Shown: piece by piece, positions 8,907 to 17,704 of the stretch
Layout of the letters: the number at the start of each line of letters is the position of its first letter
Numbering within the stretch: position 1 is the first letter of the stretch
From: Mycolicibacterium lutetiense
Lineage (GTDB): Bacteria > Actinomycetota > Actinomycetes > Mycobacteriales > Mycobacteriaceae
Assembly (NCBI RefSeq): GCF_017876775.1
Contig: NZ_JAGIOP010000001.1
Location: forward strand, 372,001-436,000
Reading direction: 5' to 3'
Length of the DNA: 64,000 nucleotides
Program-made: the position numbers and the translations under genes
The notes under the pieces: model-generated
Database searches by the model: none
The model's input: only the letters and a program-made list of their open reading frames with translations
Told to the model about the DNA's origin: nothing

Positions 8907-10544
8907 ATGCAACTGTTTGTCATCGCCGCGCTGGTCGTATTGCTGCACGTCCCGCTCGGTAACTACATGGCCCGTGTGTACAGCGCCGACGGCAGCTGGG
9001 CGGTTGAGCGGGCCATCTACCGAATTGTCGGGGTGCAGCCCGGCGAGCAGCAACGTTGGACCAAATACCTCAGCGCGGTATTGGCCTTCTCGGCGGTCGG
9101 TGCGCTTTTCCTTTATGGGGTGTTGCTATTGCAGACGTATTTGCCGCAACCATGGGGACATAAAGGCATGACGCCGGCATTAGCGTTCAATACCGCAATT
9201 TCATTTACGACCAATACCAGCTGGCAGAACTACCCGGGTGAGGCGACGCTGGGGCACGTCGGGCTGGTGGCCGGGCTCGGTGTGCAGGCCTTCGCGAGTC
9301 TGGCCGTCGGCATGTGCGTTGCGGTCGCATTGATCCGCGGGCTGGCACGGTATCAGAACCAGGAGATCGGCAATTTCTGGGTGGATCTGGTGCGTACCGT
9401 GGTGCGGATCCTGTTGCCGCTTTCGGTGATCGTGACGTTGATCCTGCTGGCGCTCGGAGTGGTCAACAATGTCCATGGCGTCCAGGAGGTTTCGACGATC
9501 GCCGGGGGGCACCAGAGGCTGCTCGGCGGTCCGGTGGCCACGTGGGAGTCGATCAAGCTGATGTCCGGCGACGGTGGCGGGGCATTCAACGTCAACAGTG
9601 CGCATCCGTTCGAGAACCCGACGCCGTTGACCAATGCGGTGGAGATCGTGGCGATGCTGCTGATCCCCGTCGCGTTCCTGCGGATGTTCGGTGTGATGGT
9701 CGGCGACTGCAGGCAGGGTTGGGCGTTGTTCGCTGTTGTGGCAACGTTGTTCGTGGTTGCGACGGTGGCGCTTGCCGTGGCGACCTCGGTCCCGCACGGC
9801 ACGGTTGTGCACGCCGTGGGCGGGCCGGTGGAGGGCACCGAAATCCGGTTCGGCGTACCCGGCAGCGCGGTGTTCGGTCAGGCCGCCACCGCGACGGGAG
9901 ACGGTGCGGCGAATGCGTCCTACGACAGCTTCGCCAGCCTCGGGGGCGCGGTACTGATGCTGAACATGATGCTCGGCGAGGTGGCGCCGGGCGGTGCCGG
10001 CAGCGGCCTGTACGGGCTGGTGATGATGGTCCTGTTGGCGGTGTTTCTCGGCGGGCTGATGGTGGGGACGACGCCCGAGTATCTCAAGCAGCGTCTGCAT
10101 GCCAGACATATGAAGCTGGTCAGTCTGTACATCCTCGCCCTGCCCGCCGCGATCCTGGTCGGTACCGCGATCGCGATGGCGATGCCCGGACAGGGAGCGG
10201 CGATGCTCAACTCCGGGCCGCACGGACTCTCGGAGGTGCTGTACGCCTTCACCAGTTCGGCGGCCAACAATGGCAGCGGCTTCGCCGGATTCAGCGGCAA
10301 CACCACCTGGTACAACGTCGCGCTGGCGATCGCCATGGTGATCGGACGGTTCGTGCCGATCATCGCGGTTCTCGGCGTCGCGGGCACCTTCGCCGCGCAG
10401 CAGCCCGGTGTGATCACCGCGGGCACGCTGCGGACCCACACCCCGACCTTCATCGTGCTGACCCTGGCCACCACTCTGCTGCTCGTCGGTCTGGAGTATC
10501 TACCCGCGTTGGTGGTCGGCCCGGTGGCCGATGCGCTGCAGTGA
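8907..10544 (+). CDS. Orphan second KdpA paralogue
   Basis: The 545-residue KdpA homologue is divergent from kdpFABC and has no kdpB, kdpC or kdpF beside it. HVPLGNYMARVYS, TTNTSW (101-106), [23 protein letters not shown] and YAFTSSAANNGSGFAG align with KdpA. The second filter segment reads SGDGGGAFNVNS (about 220-231), where the neighbour KdpA has [12 protein letters not shown]. The first ATG/GTG in frame is 8907, which gives a short N-terminus. Strong AGGAGG-like sequence at 8853-8868 lies too far upstream, so a non-standard start near ATC 8871 is possible. A rare TTA codon is at 9180. It may use KdpB of the neighbour or work alone; this is unknown. Confidence 0.9.
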   Translation: MQLFVIAALVVLLHVPLGNYMARVYSADGSWAVERAIYRIVGVQPGEQQRWTKYLSAVLAFSAVGALFLYGVLLLQTYLPQPWGHKGMTPALAFNTAISFTTNTSWQNYPGEATLGHVGLVAGLGVQAFASLAVGMCVAVALIRGLARYQNQEIGNFWVDLVRTVVRILLPLSVIVTLILLALGVVNNVHGVQEVSTIAGGHQRLLGGPVATWESIKLMSGDGGGAFNVNSAHPFENPTPLTNAVEIVAMLLIPVAFLRMFGVMVGDCRQGWALFAVVATLFVVATVALAVATSVPHGTVVHAVGGPVEGTEIRFGVPGSAVFGQAATATGDGAANASYDSFASLGGAVLMLNMMLGEVAPGGAGSGLYGLVMMVLLAVFLGGLMVGTTPEYLKQRLHARHMKLVSLYILALPAAILVGTAIAMAMPGQGAAMLNSGPHGLSEVLYAFTSSAANNGSGFAGFSGNTTWYNVALAIAMVIGRFVPIIAVLGVAGTFAAQQPGVITAGTLRTHTPTFIVLTLATTLLLVGLEYLPALVVGPVADALQ

Positions 10545-10707
10545 CCGAGGCGACATCAAGGAAGGCTGTGAAATATCAATGTTGCGTGAATGTTTCGTCC
10601 GATCCCGTCAAGAGACCGCAAGGGTTCGGGCCAGGCCCCGGCAGTGCCGAAAGACTCGAACCAGGCGCACGCGGCATCCGGCTGCGGCCCAATGGAAAGA
10701 GGTTTCG

Positions 10708-11475
10708 GTGACCATGTCGACAGGCTTGCGGTCCTCATTTTTGGCGGCGCCACAGCGATCGCCCGAGTGGGATGCCATGCGCCGCTGTGCCACGTACAGC
10801 CGCTCCCTCGATCCCGTCGAACTCGCACTGCCTACCTGGGCGCTCCGCGACAACAATGTGGCCAAATGGGCACGTGATCATGGGTCGATCGTCGCTGTCA
10901 CCAGCGGTCGAGATCTCGCGGTGGCGATCGGGACGGGCATCCATCCGATGCGTCTGGTGGTGCACGCCGGTGGGTTCACCGGTGACGAGTTGGTGTTCTG
11001 CAGTGCCAATCTCGGGGTGGGCCGGCTGGTGGCCAACAGCGTCGACGAGGTCCGCCTACTGGCCTCCTGCGCGGTCCGGCACCGTCGGCAACGGGTGATC
11101 CTGGGGGTGTCGGGTACCGACGCGGTGGCCGCTGTCCTGGACGGGCCTCGGCTCGATCTGGTCGGCTTGTACCGCGAAATCGATTCCGGGAAAGACTATT
11201 TCACCGGACATCCGGCGGCAGTCGCTGACGCGATCACGGTGATGGCCGACATTCGCCGGGCGCACGGCGCGGTGCTCACACGGGTACTGGTCGGCGGCGG
11301 GTTCGATGTGGACACCGGCCCCGAGGATCTCTCGGAGTTCGCCGAGGCCATCGAGATGGCCGCTGACGACGCCTGCGCGACGCTGCAGTTCCCGAGGCCT
11401 GTGGTTGTGGTGTCACCTGGGCTGGCAATGACTGGTCGATCCCTGTACAGCGGGCCTGTATCGGACATAAATTGA
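10708..11475 (+). CDS. LysA/alanine-racemase-fold protein, apparently degenerate
   Basis: This 255-residue protein resembles the TIM-barrel part of PLP-dependent diaminopimelate/ornithine decarboxylases. It has VAVTSGRDLAVAIGTG, RLVVHAGGFTGDEL, GRLVANSVDEVRLL, DLVGLYREIDSGKDYF and RVLVGGGFDV, in the same order as LysA. The usual lysine motif (YAVKAN) is replaced by NNVAKWAR, the H-G-H/S-Q signature is altered, and the C-terminal beta domain is absent, so decarboxylase activity is doubtful. GTG 10708 follows AGAGG with 5-nt spacing; ATG 10714 is the alternative. It starts a coupled run of four genes. Confidence 0.6.
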   Translation: MTMSTGLRSSFLAAPQRSPEWDAMRRCATYSRSLDPVELALPTWALRDNNVAKWARDHGSIVAVTSGRDLAVAIGTGIHPMRLVVHAGGFTGDELVFCSANLGVGRLVANSVDEVRLLASCAVRHRRQRVILGVSGTDAVAAVLDGPRLDLVGLYREIDSGKDYFTGHPAAVADAITVMADIRRAHGAVLTRVLVGGGFDVDTGPEDLSEFAEAIEMAADDACATLQFPRPVVVVSPGLAMTGRSLYSGPVSDIN

Positions 11476-11478
11476 GCC

Positions 11479-12732
11479 GTGGGCCCAAAACGGCCTCAGA
11501 GCCGGCACCACGTCCAGTCAGCGCCGCAAGGGCCGCTGCGGATCCTCGTTGTCGGCGCTGGGGTGGGTGGTATCTCCATCGCCCGGGGTTTGTTGCGGGA
11601 CGGACATGACGTCACGGTGTTCGAGCAGCGCCCCGAGGTGCGGGCGGGTGGCGGCGCCGTCACCATCTGGTCGAACGGTGAATCTGTGTTGCGGCAGCTC
11701 GGTGTCGAGATGGACGGTGCCGGCCAGGAGCTGGCCACCGTTCGGGTGGTGACCTCGACCGGACGCCCCATGTCGACCCTGGACGTGGCCGCGATCGTCA
11801 ACCGGATGGGTGCGCCGGTCCGGATGGTTCCGCGTCGGGTTCTGCTCGGACGTCTGCTGGAAGGTTTTCCGGCGGAACGGATTCGGTGTCGAGCGCAGGT
11901 GGTCGGCGTCGCCGGCAACGGCAGTGGGATGCGGGTCGATTTCGCCGACGGCAGCTGTGCGGATGGAGATCTGGTGATCGGTGCGGACGGCCTACACTCC
12001 AGGCTCCGCGAGATCGTCGGTGCGCCGCCGGCAGTGCCGACCGGCTGGTGCAGCTGGCAAGGGCTGGCCGCGCTTCCGGACGGGGCCGATCGGCACGTCG
12101 CCTTCGTCATCGTCGGCGAGCACGGGAACCTCGGTCTCTGGCCGGCCGGAGACACGGAGGTGCAGTGGTGGTTCGATCTGCCGTGGTCGTCGGACTTCGT
12201 CAGGCCAGAACGCCCGATCGAGGTGATCCGCGCCAATTTCACCGGATGGTCCGACCTGGTTGATCGGGTACTCGCGACATTGACCGACGATGATCTGGCG
12301 CATTCGCCCTATCCGCATTTTCGCCATCCGATCCCCGGGCCGGGGCGTGGTGCGGTGACGTTGGTCGGCGATGCGGCCCACACGATGCCGCCCACACTGG
12401 CGCAGGGAACGAACCAGGCGCTGCTCGACACGATGGTGTTGTGCAAGGCGATTTCGGATTTCCGCCGCCGCGCCACCGGCGATCTCTCCGGTGCCCTGCG
12501 GTGGTACGAGAACACCCGCCGTCGTCGGGTCACAGCGGTGTCCCGGGTGGCCTCGCTGCAGGTGTCGCACGGTGAGGCGGTGCTGCGGCCGGCGGCGATG
12601 GTCCCGGACCGGCTCATGACCTGGGTGTTGGCGACCTTCCTGCGGGTGGTGAGCCACCGCCGGATGGCCGCGGGAATCAGCCGGGAGCTCGCCGCGACGA
12701 CCACCGCCGGCAGTGGTGACCATGCCCGCTGA
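11479..12732 (+). CDS. FAD-dependent monooxygenase (PHBH/UbiH class)
   Basis: The 417-residue flavoprotein has the FAD dinucleotide motif VVGAGVGGISIARGL (about 24-38), the DG motif IGADGLHSRLREIVG and the GD motif VGDAAHTMPPTLAQGTNQAL. These place it with aromatic/polyketide hydroxylases that use NAD(P)H and O2. The substrate is unknown. The GTG start is 3 nt after the LysA-like stop, and its end overlaps the DUF4389 gene by 11 bp, so it belongs to the same transcript. The first 20 residues before the FAD fold are extra, and a later start cannot be excluded. Confidence 0.9.
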   Translation: MGPKRPQSRHHVQSAPQGPLRILVVGAGVGGISIARGLLRDGHDVTVFEQRPEVRAGGGAVTIWSNGESVLRQLGVEMDGAGQELATVRVVTSTGRPMSTLDVAAIVNRMGAPVRMVPRRVLLGRLLEGFPAERIRCRAQVVGVAGNGSGMRVDFADGSCADGDLVIGADGLHSRLREIVGAPPAVPTGWCSWQGLAALPDGADRHVAFVIVGEHGNLGLWPAGDTEVQWWFDLPWSSDFVRPERPIEVIRANFTGWSDLVDRVLATLTDDDLAHSPYPHFRHPIPGPGRGAVTLVGDAAHTMPPTLAQGTNQALLDTMVLCKAISDFRRRATGDLSGALRWYENTRRRRVTAVSRVASLQVSHGEAVLRPAAMVPDRLMTWVLATFLRVVSHRRMAAGISRELAATTTAGSGDHAR

Positions 12733-13315
12733 GGCCGTACGGGTGCGGGGCGCGATCGACGCGCCGTCGAGACGGCTGTGGCTGGTCAAATGGTGTGTGC
12801 TGGCCGTGCCGCACTATCCGATCCTGATCGGCCTCTACCTGGTGTATCCGCTGGTGGTGCTTGCCGCGGGGATCGCGATTCTGTTCACCGGCCGGTATCC
12901 ACGGCCCCTGTTCGATTTCAATGTCGGGGTGCTGCGCTGGTCGTGGCGCGTGATGAACTACCGGTTCCCGATGAACACCACCGACACGTACCCGCCCTTC
13001 ACCCTCAAGCCCGATCCTGACTATCCGGGCGATCTGGAGGTCGCCTATCCCGAACAGCTCTCCCGTGGGGCGGTTCTGGTGAAGTGGTGGCTGCTGGCGT
13101 TTCCGCAGATCATCATGTGCTGGGCGATGGAGGCGCTGCTGCAAGTACTGTGCGTCATCTCCGCGGTGCGGTTGTTGGCCCGGGGGACCGTCTCACCGAG
13201 CATGTTCGACCTCCTCATGGGAATCGTGCGATGGCGCTACCGGGTCGCCGCGTACGTCTCACTGATGACCGACGAGTATCCGCCGTTTCGACTGGATCTG
13301 GGGGCCTCGGAGTGA
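12722..13315 (+). CDS. DUF4389 membrane protein
   Basis: The 197-residue protein has two tandem DUF4389-like units. Each has a hydrophobic helix pair (KWCVLAVPHYPILIGLYLVY; KWWLLAFPQIIMCW), then a LFDFNVGVLRW / MFDLLMGIVRW box, and then MNTTDTYPPF / LMTDEYPPF. The function is unknown; DUF4389 proteins are membrane proteins common in actinobacteria. The ATG at 12722 lies inside the end of the monooxygenase gene; GTG 12716 is an alternative. The stop overlaps the next GTG by 4 bp. Confidence 0.88.
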   Translation: MPAEAVRVRGAIDAPSRRLWLVKWCVLAVPHYPILIGLYLVYPLVVLAAGIAILFTGRYPRPLFDFNVGVLRWSWRVMNYRFPMNTTDTYPPFTLKPDPDYPGDLEVAYPEQLSRGAVLVKWWLLAFPQIIMCWAMEALLQVLCVISAVRLLARGTVSPSMFDLLMGIVRWRYRVAAYVSLMTDEYPPFRLDLGASE

Positions 13316-13935
13316 GGCACCGTAACCCGTTGTTCCCGTACGTGTATCGGCTCGGCATGCCGGCATTCGACAGGCTGTTCTACCGCCGCTACCGGCGGTC
13401 GGCGATGAGCCATGTGACGGGCCGGTTGTTGATGGTCGGGGTCGGGCCGGGAACCGATCTGCTATTCGTACCGAACGCGGTGACGTCGGTCGCGGCGGTG
13501 GAACCCGATCCCGCGATGCGACGGATGGCGTGCGCGCTGGCCCGGCGCCACGGTATCGAGGTCGATGTCGTCGACGGGGCCGGAGAATCGATCCCGTTCC
13601 CGGACAGCAGTTTCGACTCGGTCCATGTGGGTCTGGTGTTGTGTTCGGTCGACGATGTGCCCGCCACCCTCGGTGAGATCCGGCGCGTCCTGACGCCCGA
13701 TGGCCGGCTGGTCGTTCTCGAACACGTCCGCGGCGAAGGCTTGATGGGTCGCTTCCAGGACCTGATCGCGAGGCCGTGGGCGTGGTTGTCGTCGGGATGC
13801 GAACCGAACCGCCGCACCGTCGACGCCATCGCCGCAGCCGGGTTCGACACCAGTGGGCTGCGCAGTACCCGACGGACATTGGTGCCGCCGCCCTGCACGC
13901 CACATCTGCAGGGCGTCGCGACTATTCGACGCTGA
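13312..13935 (+). CDS. SAM-dependent class I methyltransferase
   Basis: GTG 13312 overlaps the DUF4389 stop (GTGA), giving a 207-residue protein. The Rossmann methyltransferase core is clear: LLMVGVGPGTDLLF (motif I), AAVEPDPAMRRMA, DGAGESIPFPDSSFDSVHVGLVLCSV (motif IV region) and EIRRVLTPDGRLVVLEHVRGEG. This is a Methyltransf_11-type, UbiE-like fold. The substrate is unknown; together with the flavin monooxygenase it suggests modification of a small lipid or quinone-like molecule. It ends convergently with the ABC permease, overlapping by 14 bp. Confidence 0.9.
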   Translation: MRHRNPLFPYVYRLGMPAFDRLFYRRYRRSAMSHVTGRLLMVGVGPGTDLLFVPNAVTSVAAVEPDPAMRRMACALARRHGIEVDVVDGAGESIPFPDSSFDSVHVGLVLCSVDDVPATLGEIRRVLTPDGRLVVLEHVRGEGLMGRFQDLIARPWAWLSSGCEPNRRTVDAIAAAGFDTSGLRSTRRTLVPPPCTPHLQGVATIRR

Positions 13936-16411
13936 CGGCCTCGATGATGTTGAGCCGCGCGGCCCGTCGCGCCGGCGGCAGCGAGCCCAGCAGGCTGATC
14001 GCCAGCGCGCCGAGTGTGAACACCAGTGCCATGGGACTCGGATGGAACGTGACGTTGAAGTTCATGATGTCCCCGCTGACGAGGCTGAACAGCCACTGAT
14101 CGACCAGGCCGATCAGCAGGCCCAGGATGCCGCCGACGATGCCGATGGCCGCCGCCTCGGCCAGCACCATGGCCAGTGTGTAGCGGCGGCTGGAACCCAT
14201 CGCCCGCAGGACCCCGATCTCGCGGCGCCGCTCCAGTACCGACAGGGTCAACGTGTTGAGGAGCGCGACCGCGGCGACGAACACGACGATGATCCACACG
14301 GCGTTGGCGATCAGCATGCTCTGGTGCAGTGGGGCTTCGAGACCGGCCAGCGCGGTGCGGCCGTCGTAGGTGTGGTTCGGTGCGGGCACGACGTGACGGA
14401 TGTTGGCCAGCAGCCGATCGGGATCTGTTCCCTTGACGGCGGTGACCTGAAGTGTCGTCGCTCCCGGCCGGTCGTACCAGATGCGCATCTGATCGAGACT
14501 CATTCCGACGGTGCCGATCACCGTCGAGAAGTAGGGCACCAGGGCCAGCACCTTCGCCTGCTGCGGGCCGCGCGGTGTCTGCAACGTCAGCTCGTCGCCG
14601 ACGCGGACGTTGAGGGTCTTGCCCAGGTTCTGCGAGAGCACCACGCCACGGCCGGCCAGCACGTCGGCGCGGGTCTGGTCGTCGAGGGCGCGGAAGAGCG
14701 CATCGTGGCTGCCAGGGGCGAAGCCGTCGAGCATGACGCGGGTGCCGCCGACGACGGCGAAGCCCAGGGCCCCTTCGGTGACGTTGGAAACCCCGGGCAC
14801 TTCGGTGACGTTCTGGGTAAGGCCTTGGGGCAGAAGATCAGTGGGGTACTGATCGGGTGAGTTGGCGCTCACCCACACGTCGACATCGGCGACGGGGGCG
14901 AACACGTCACGGGCCGAGCGGATCATGTCGTTGTTCGTCCCGGTGATCACCACGGTGGTGACGACGGCGATCAACACGGTCATCACGGTGGCCCACACCC
15001 GCCTCGGCGCACGCTCCACCGTCGCGGCCGCCAGCGCCCCGGCCGATCCGAACAGGCGTGCCACCGCGGCGGTGGCCGTGACGATGGGCCCGGCAAGGGC
15101 GAAACCGAGCGCGATCTGCGCGGTGAACAGGGCGGCGATCGCCAGGAATGCCAGGGATCCCGGTTGGTAGAACACGATCAGGATCGCCGCCGCCAGCACC
15201 GCCACGGCCGCGATGCCGGTGGTGATGCGCAGCCAGCGCGGAACGTTGTCGGCCGCCGACACCCCGACCGGGGCCAGCGCCTCGATCGGCGACACCTTGT
15301 ACACCTGCCGGGCCGCCATCGCCGACGCCGCCACACTGGTCAGTGCCGTGGCGGCGATCGCGACCGGGATCGCGTAGCTGGGCAGCCAGTACTCGATGCG
15401 GGCTTCGAGGCCCTGCGTCACCGTCGGGGGCAGTCGTCCGATTGCCAGGCGGCCCAACGCGATTCCCAACAGTGATCCGATGGTGCCGCCGATCAGCCCG
15501 AGGATCGTGGCCTCGGCGAGCATGTCCCGGACGATGGTGGTGCGCCGGCCGCCGATGGCGCGCAGCATCGAGATGACCGGGCGGCGTTGGGCGATCGCCA
15601 TCGTCATCGTCGTGTAGATCAGGAACGCGCCGACCACCAGGGCGACCGCCGCACCCATCAACGCCATGTAGTTCATCAGCTTGACGCCGTCGCCGGCGCG
15701 GGCCGCCCGCGAACTCGGGGCGGCGACCAGCGCCCGGCCGTTCACCGCCGCGGTCACCTGGTCTCGCACCGTGGCGAGGTCGGCATCCGGTGTGGTGGTG
15801 ATCAGGATCGAGTCGAGCTGTCCCTGTCTCCCGGTGACGTTCTGCGCCAACGGGAGTGGGGCCAGCACATAGTGACCACCGTTGAGATCGGCGAGCTGCT
15901 TGCCCTCAAGGACTTCGCTGACGGTGACCGAGCCCGACCCGAGCTGGAACGTCTCGCCTTTGGAGTGCCCGACGCCGGGGCCGACGCGGACGCCCTCTTG
16001 TGCCGTCGGGGTCTGAACCTGAACGCCCACCGCGTCTTTGAGGGCACCTTCCAACGCGCGGCTGCGGTCGTCAGCGCCGAACAGCAGCACCGGTTCGGTC
16101 GCGGTGGGCGCCGTCATCCGGATCATCGGTGCCGCGGTTGCCACCCCGGGAACCTTGGCGACGTCGGCCGCCACCGACTCGGGGAATCCCGCGTCGGTGA
16201 CGCCCGAGACCTCCAGCGCGGCGATGCCGGCGACGCCGTCCGCGAGGCGGTTGACCGATCCGGTGATCGACCCGAAGATGCCGAGGATCGCGACGAGATA
16301 CATTGCCGACACGGCCATTACGGCGATCGAGGCGAGGGTACGCCGCCGGTGCACGATGAGCTCACGCAGGCTGAATACTCGGAGCCGACTTGCCGCGGCC
16401 GCGAGTTTCAC
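13922..16411 (-). CDS. FtsX/MacB-type ABC transporter permease (two-module)
   Basis: The 829-residue permease has two FtsX-like modules, each with a large extracytoplasmic domain followed by a three-helix FtsX block, plus an N-terminal anchor (RRTLASIAVMAVSAMYLVAI). MLRAIGGRRTTIVRDMLAEA and VLRAMGSSRRYTLAMVLAEA are the paired coupling-helix regions. Such proteins act with a LolD/MacB-type ATPase in lipoprotein, lipid or peptide extrusion or envelope signalling rather than solute import. Its GTG overlaps the ATPase stop (GTGA). Confidence 0.93.
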   Translation of the reverse strand: MKLAAAASRLRVFSLRELIVHRRRTLASIAVMAVSAMYLVAILGIFGSITGSVNRLADGVAGIAALEVSGVTDAGFPESVAADVAKVPGVATAAPMIRMTAPTATEPVLLFGADDRSRALEGALKDAVGVQVQTPTAQEGVRVGPGVGHSKGETFQLGSGSVTVSEVLEGKQLADLNGGHYVLAPLPLAQNVTGRQGQLDSILITTTPDADLATVRDQVTAAVNGRALVAAPSSRAARAGDGVKLMNYMALMGAAVALVVGAFLIYTTMTMAIAQRRPVISMLRAIGGRRTTIVRDMLAEATILGLIGGTIGSLLGIALGRLAIGRLPPTVTQGLEARIEYWLPSYAIPVAIAATALTSVAASAMAARQVYKVSPIEALAPVGVSAADNVPRWLRITTGIAAVAVLAAAILIVFYQPGSLAFLAIAALFTAQIALGFALAGPIVTATAAVARLFGSAGALAAATVERAPRRVWATVMTVLIAVVTTVVITGTNNDMIRSARDVFAPVADVDVWVSANSPDQYPTDLLPQGLTQNVTEVPGVSNVTEGALGFAVVGGTRVMLDGFAPGSHDALFRALDDQTRADVLAGRGVVLSQNLGKTLNVRVGDELTLQTPRGPQQAKVLALVPYFSTVIGTVGMSLDQMRIWYDRPGATTLQVTAVKGTDPDRLLANIRHVVPAPNHTYDGRTALAGLEAPLHQSMLIANAVWIIVVFVAAVALLNTLTLSVLERRREIGVLRAMGSSRRYTLAMVLAEAAAIGIVGGILGLLIGLVDQWLFSLVSGDIMNFNVTFHPSPMALVFTLGALAISLLGSLPPARRAARLNIIEAVSVE

Positions 16412-17115
16412 CCCGGGACCACCGACATCTCGTCGGAGCCGAGCCGGCCGTCCTGCAGGGTGATCACCCGGTCGGTGGCCGCCGCGGCCTCGGCGTTGTG
16501 GGTCACCATCACCACCAGCCGACCGAGCCCTTCTTCGTGTGCGACCTCGCCGAGCAGGGTCAAGATCGCCGCACCCGTCGTCGAATCCAGGTTGCCGGTC
16601 GGTTCGTCGGCGAGGATCAGCGGCGGGTCCATCATCATGGCCCGGGCCACCGCGACGCGTTGCATCTGGCCACCAGACAGTTCGGACGGCCGGTGCTCGG
16701 TCCGATTGCTCAGGCCGACCCGGTCCAATAGTTCCACGGCCTGCGGTTTGACCTTGCCCAACCGGACCCCGTCGAGCAGCTTCGGAACGGCCACGTTCTC
16801 CCAGGCCGACAGGGTTGGCAGCAGGTTGAAGAACTGGAAGACGAAGCCCACCCGGTGGTGGCGGAACGCCGACTGTTGCTCGTCGCCGAGACGCCCGATC
16901 TCCTCGCCGTCAAACGTGATCGAGCCGGAATCGGGGGAGTCCAGCGCGCCCAGCAGATGCAGCAGCGTGCTCTTACCTGCACCGGACGGTCCGATGATCG
17001 ATACGAACTGCCCGCCGTTCAGCTGGAGGCTGATCTCGTCGAGAGCGCGCACGATCTGACCGCCGACCTTGTACTCGCGCACCACGTCGCGCAGTTCGAT
17101 GGCCAGTTCGGGCAT
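16408..17115 (-). CDS. ABC transporter ATP-binding protein (LolD/MacB class)
   Basis: The 235-residue ATPase has Walker A GPSGAGKST, Q-loop FVFQFFNLLPTLSAWENV, signature LSGGQMQRVAVARAM, Walker B LILADEPTGNLD and the switch His in VMVTHNAEAA. The sequence class matches ATPases paired with FtsX-like permeases, and it is coupled to the permease that follows. The ATG at 17115 sits after a GGGAGG-like ribosome site on the minus strand. Confidence 0.96.
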   Translation of the reverse strand: MPELAIELRDVVREYKVGGQIVRALDEISLQLNGGQFVSIIGPSGAGKSTLLHLLGALDSPDSGSITFDGEEIGRLGDEQQSAFRHHRVGFVFQFFNLLPTLSAWENVAVPKLLDGVRLGKVKPQAVELLDRVGLSNRTEHRPSELSGGQMQRVAVARAMMMDPPLILADEPTGNLDSTTGAAILTLLGEVAHEEGLGRLVVMVTHNAEAAAATDRVITLQDGRLGSDEMSVVPG

Positions 17116-17209
17116 CGCAGCCTCCCGGGAGTCGGGATATGCGCAGCCTACGCCGGGCGTCAGCCGCCCAAGGTGTTTGCGAGGCGTTGGCAGAAACTCG
17201 CAGGCGACC

Positions 17210-17611
17210 TCAGACTCGCGGCGCTAAGGAGGCGACCAACCGGGCTTTCTGGTCGGTGGCCGGGATGATGCGGGGATTGGTCAGTTGGTAGTGCCGGCCG
17301 CGATGCCTCACCTCGGCCGTTCCGGCGGCCCGGACATTGCGCACCCAATCGGAATGCTCGCCGTAGTTCAGCACCACCGAGACCGACTTGTTGTCGACGA
17401 ACACCATGACCGGGGTCCGGTACGGCTTGCCCGACATGCGGCCGGTGTGCTCGATGACCGCCATGTACGGCAGCCACGGCGCCCAGAGCCGTTGCAGCGG
17501 ATTGGTGACGTACTTGTTGATGTGGGCGATCACCCGCATCGCCCGTGGTCCAAGTGTTGCCGCGATCCGTTCGGCAACTACGGCAATCGAATTCGCGATA
17601 CTGCTCGGCAT
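17210..17611 (-). CDS. Deazaflavin (F420)-dependent nitroreductase-family protein (Ddn-like)
   Basis: A 133-residue protein of the F420H2_quin_red/DUF385 family. The split beta-barrel shows YMAVIEHTGRMSGKPYRTPVMVF, VVLNYGEHSDWVRNVRAAG and VRHRGRHYQL, typical of mycobacterial Ddn homologues that use F420H2 to reduce quinones or nitroimidazoles. ATG 17611 is preferred over an upstream in-frame GTG at 17635 because GGGGG lies 7 nt before it. It is a single gene between the ABC operon and the hemerythrin gene. Confidence 0.9.
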   Translation of the reverse strand: MPSSIANSIAVVAERIAATLGPRAMRVIAHINKYVTNPLQRLWAPWLPYMAVIEHTGRMSGKPYRTPVMVFVDNKSVSVVLNYGEHSDWVRNVRAAGTAEVRHRGRHYQLTNPRIIPATDQKARLVASLAPRV

Positions 17612-17704
17612 ATGCGGCCCCCGTCGCTGTCCCACCCCTGGGACTCATTCAACCAAGTGCACCCCCGGGTGCGCGAGTGTGCGGGGCCTTGAGGCCACCT
17701 CCGT

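Noticed and set aside
8560..9171. 203-codon plus-strand frame covering the kdp control region and the start of the orphan kdpA
   Set aside because: Composition is arginine/serine-rich without a domain, and it overlaps a real gene in another frame.
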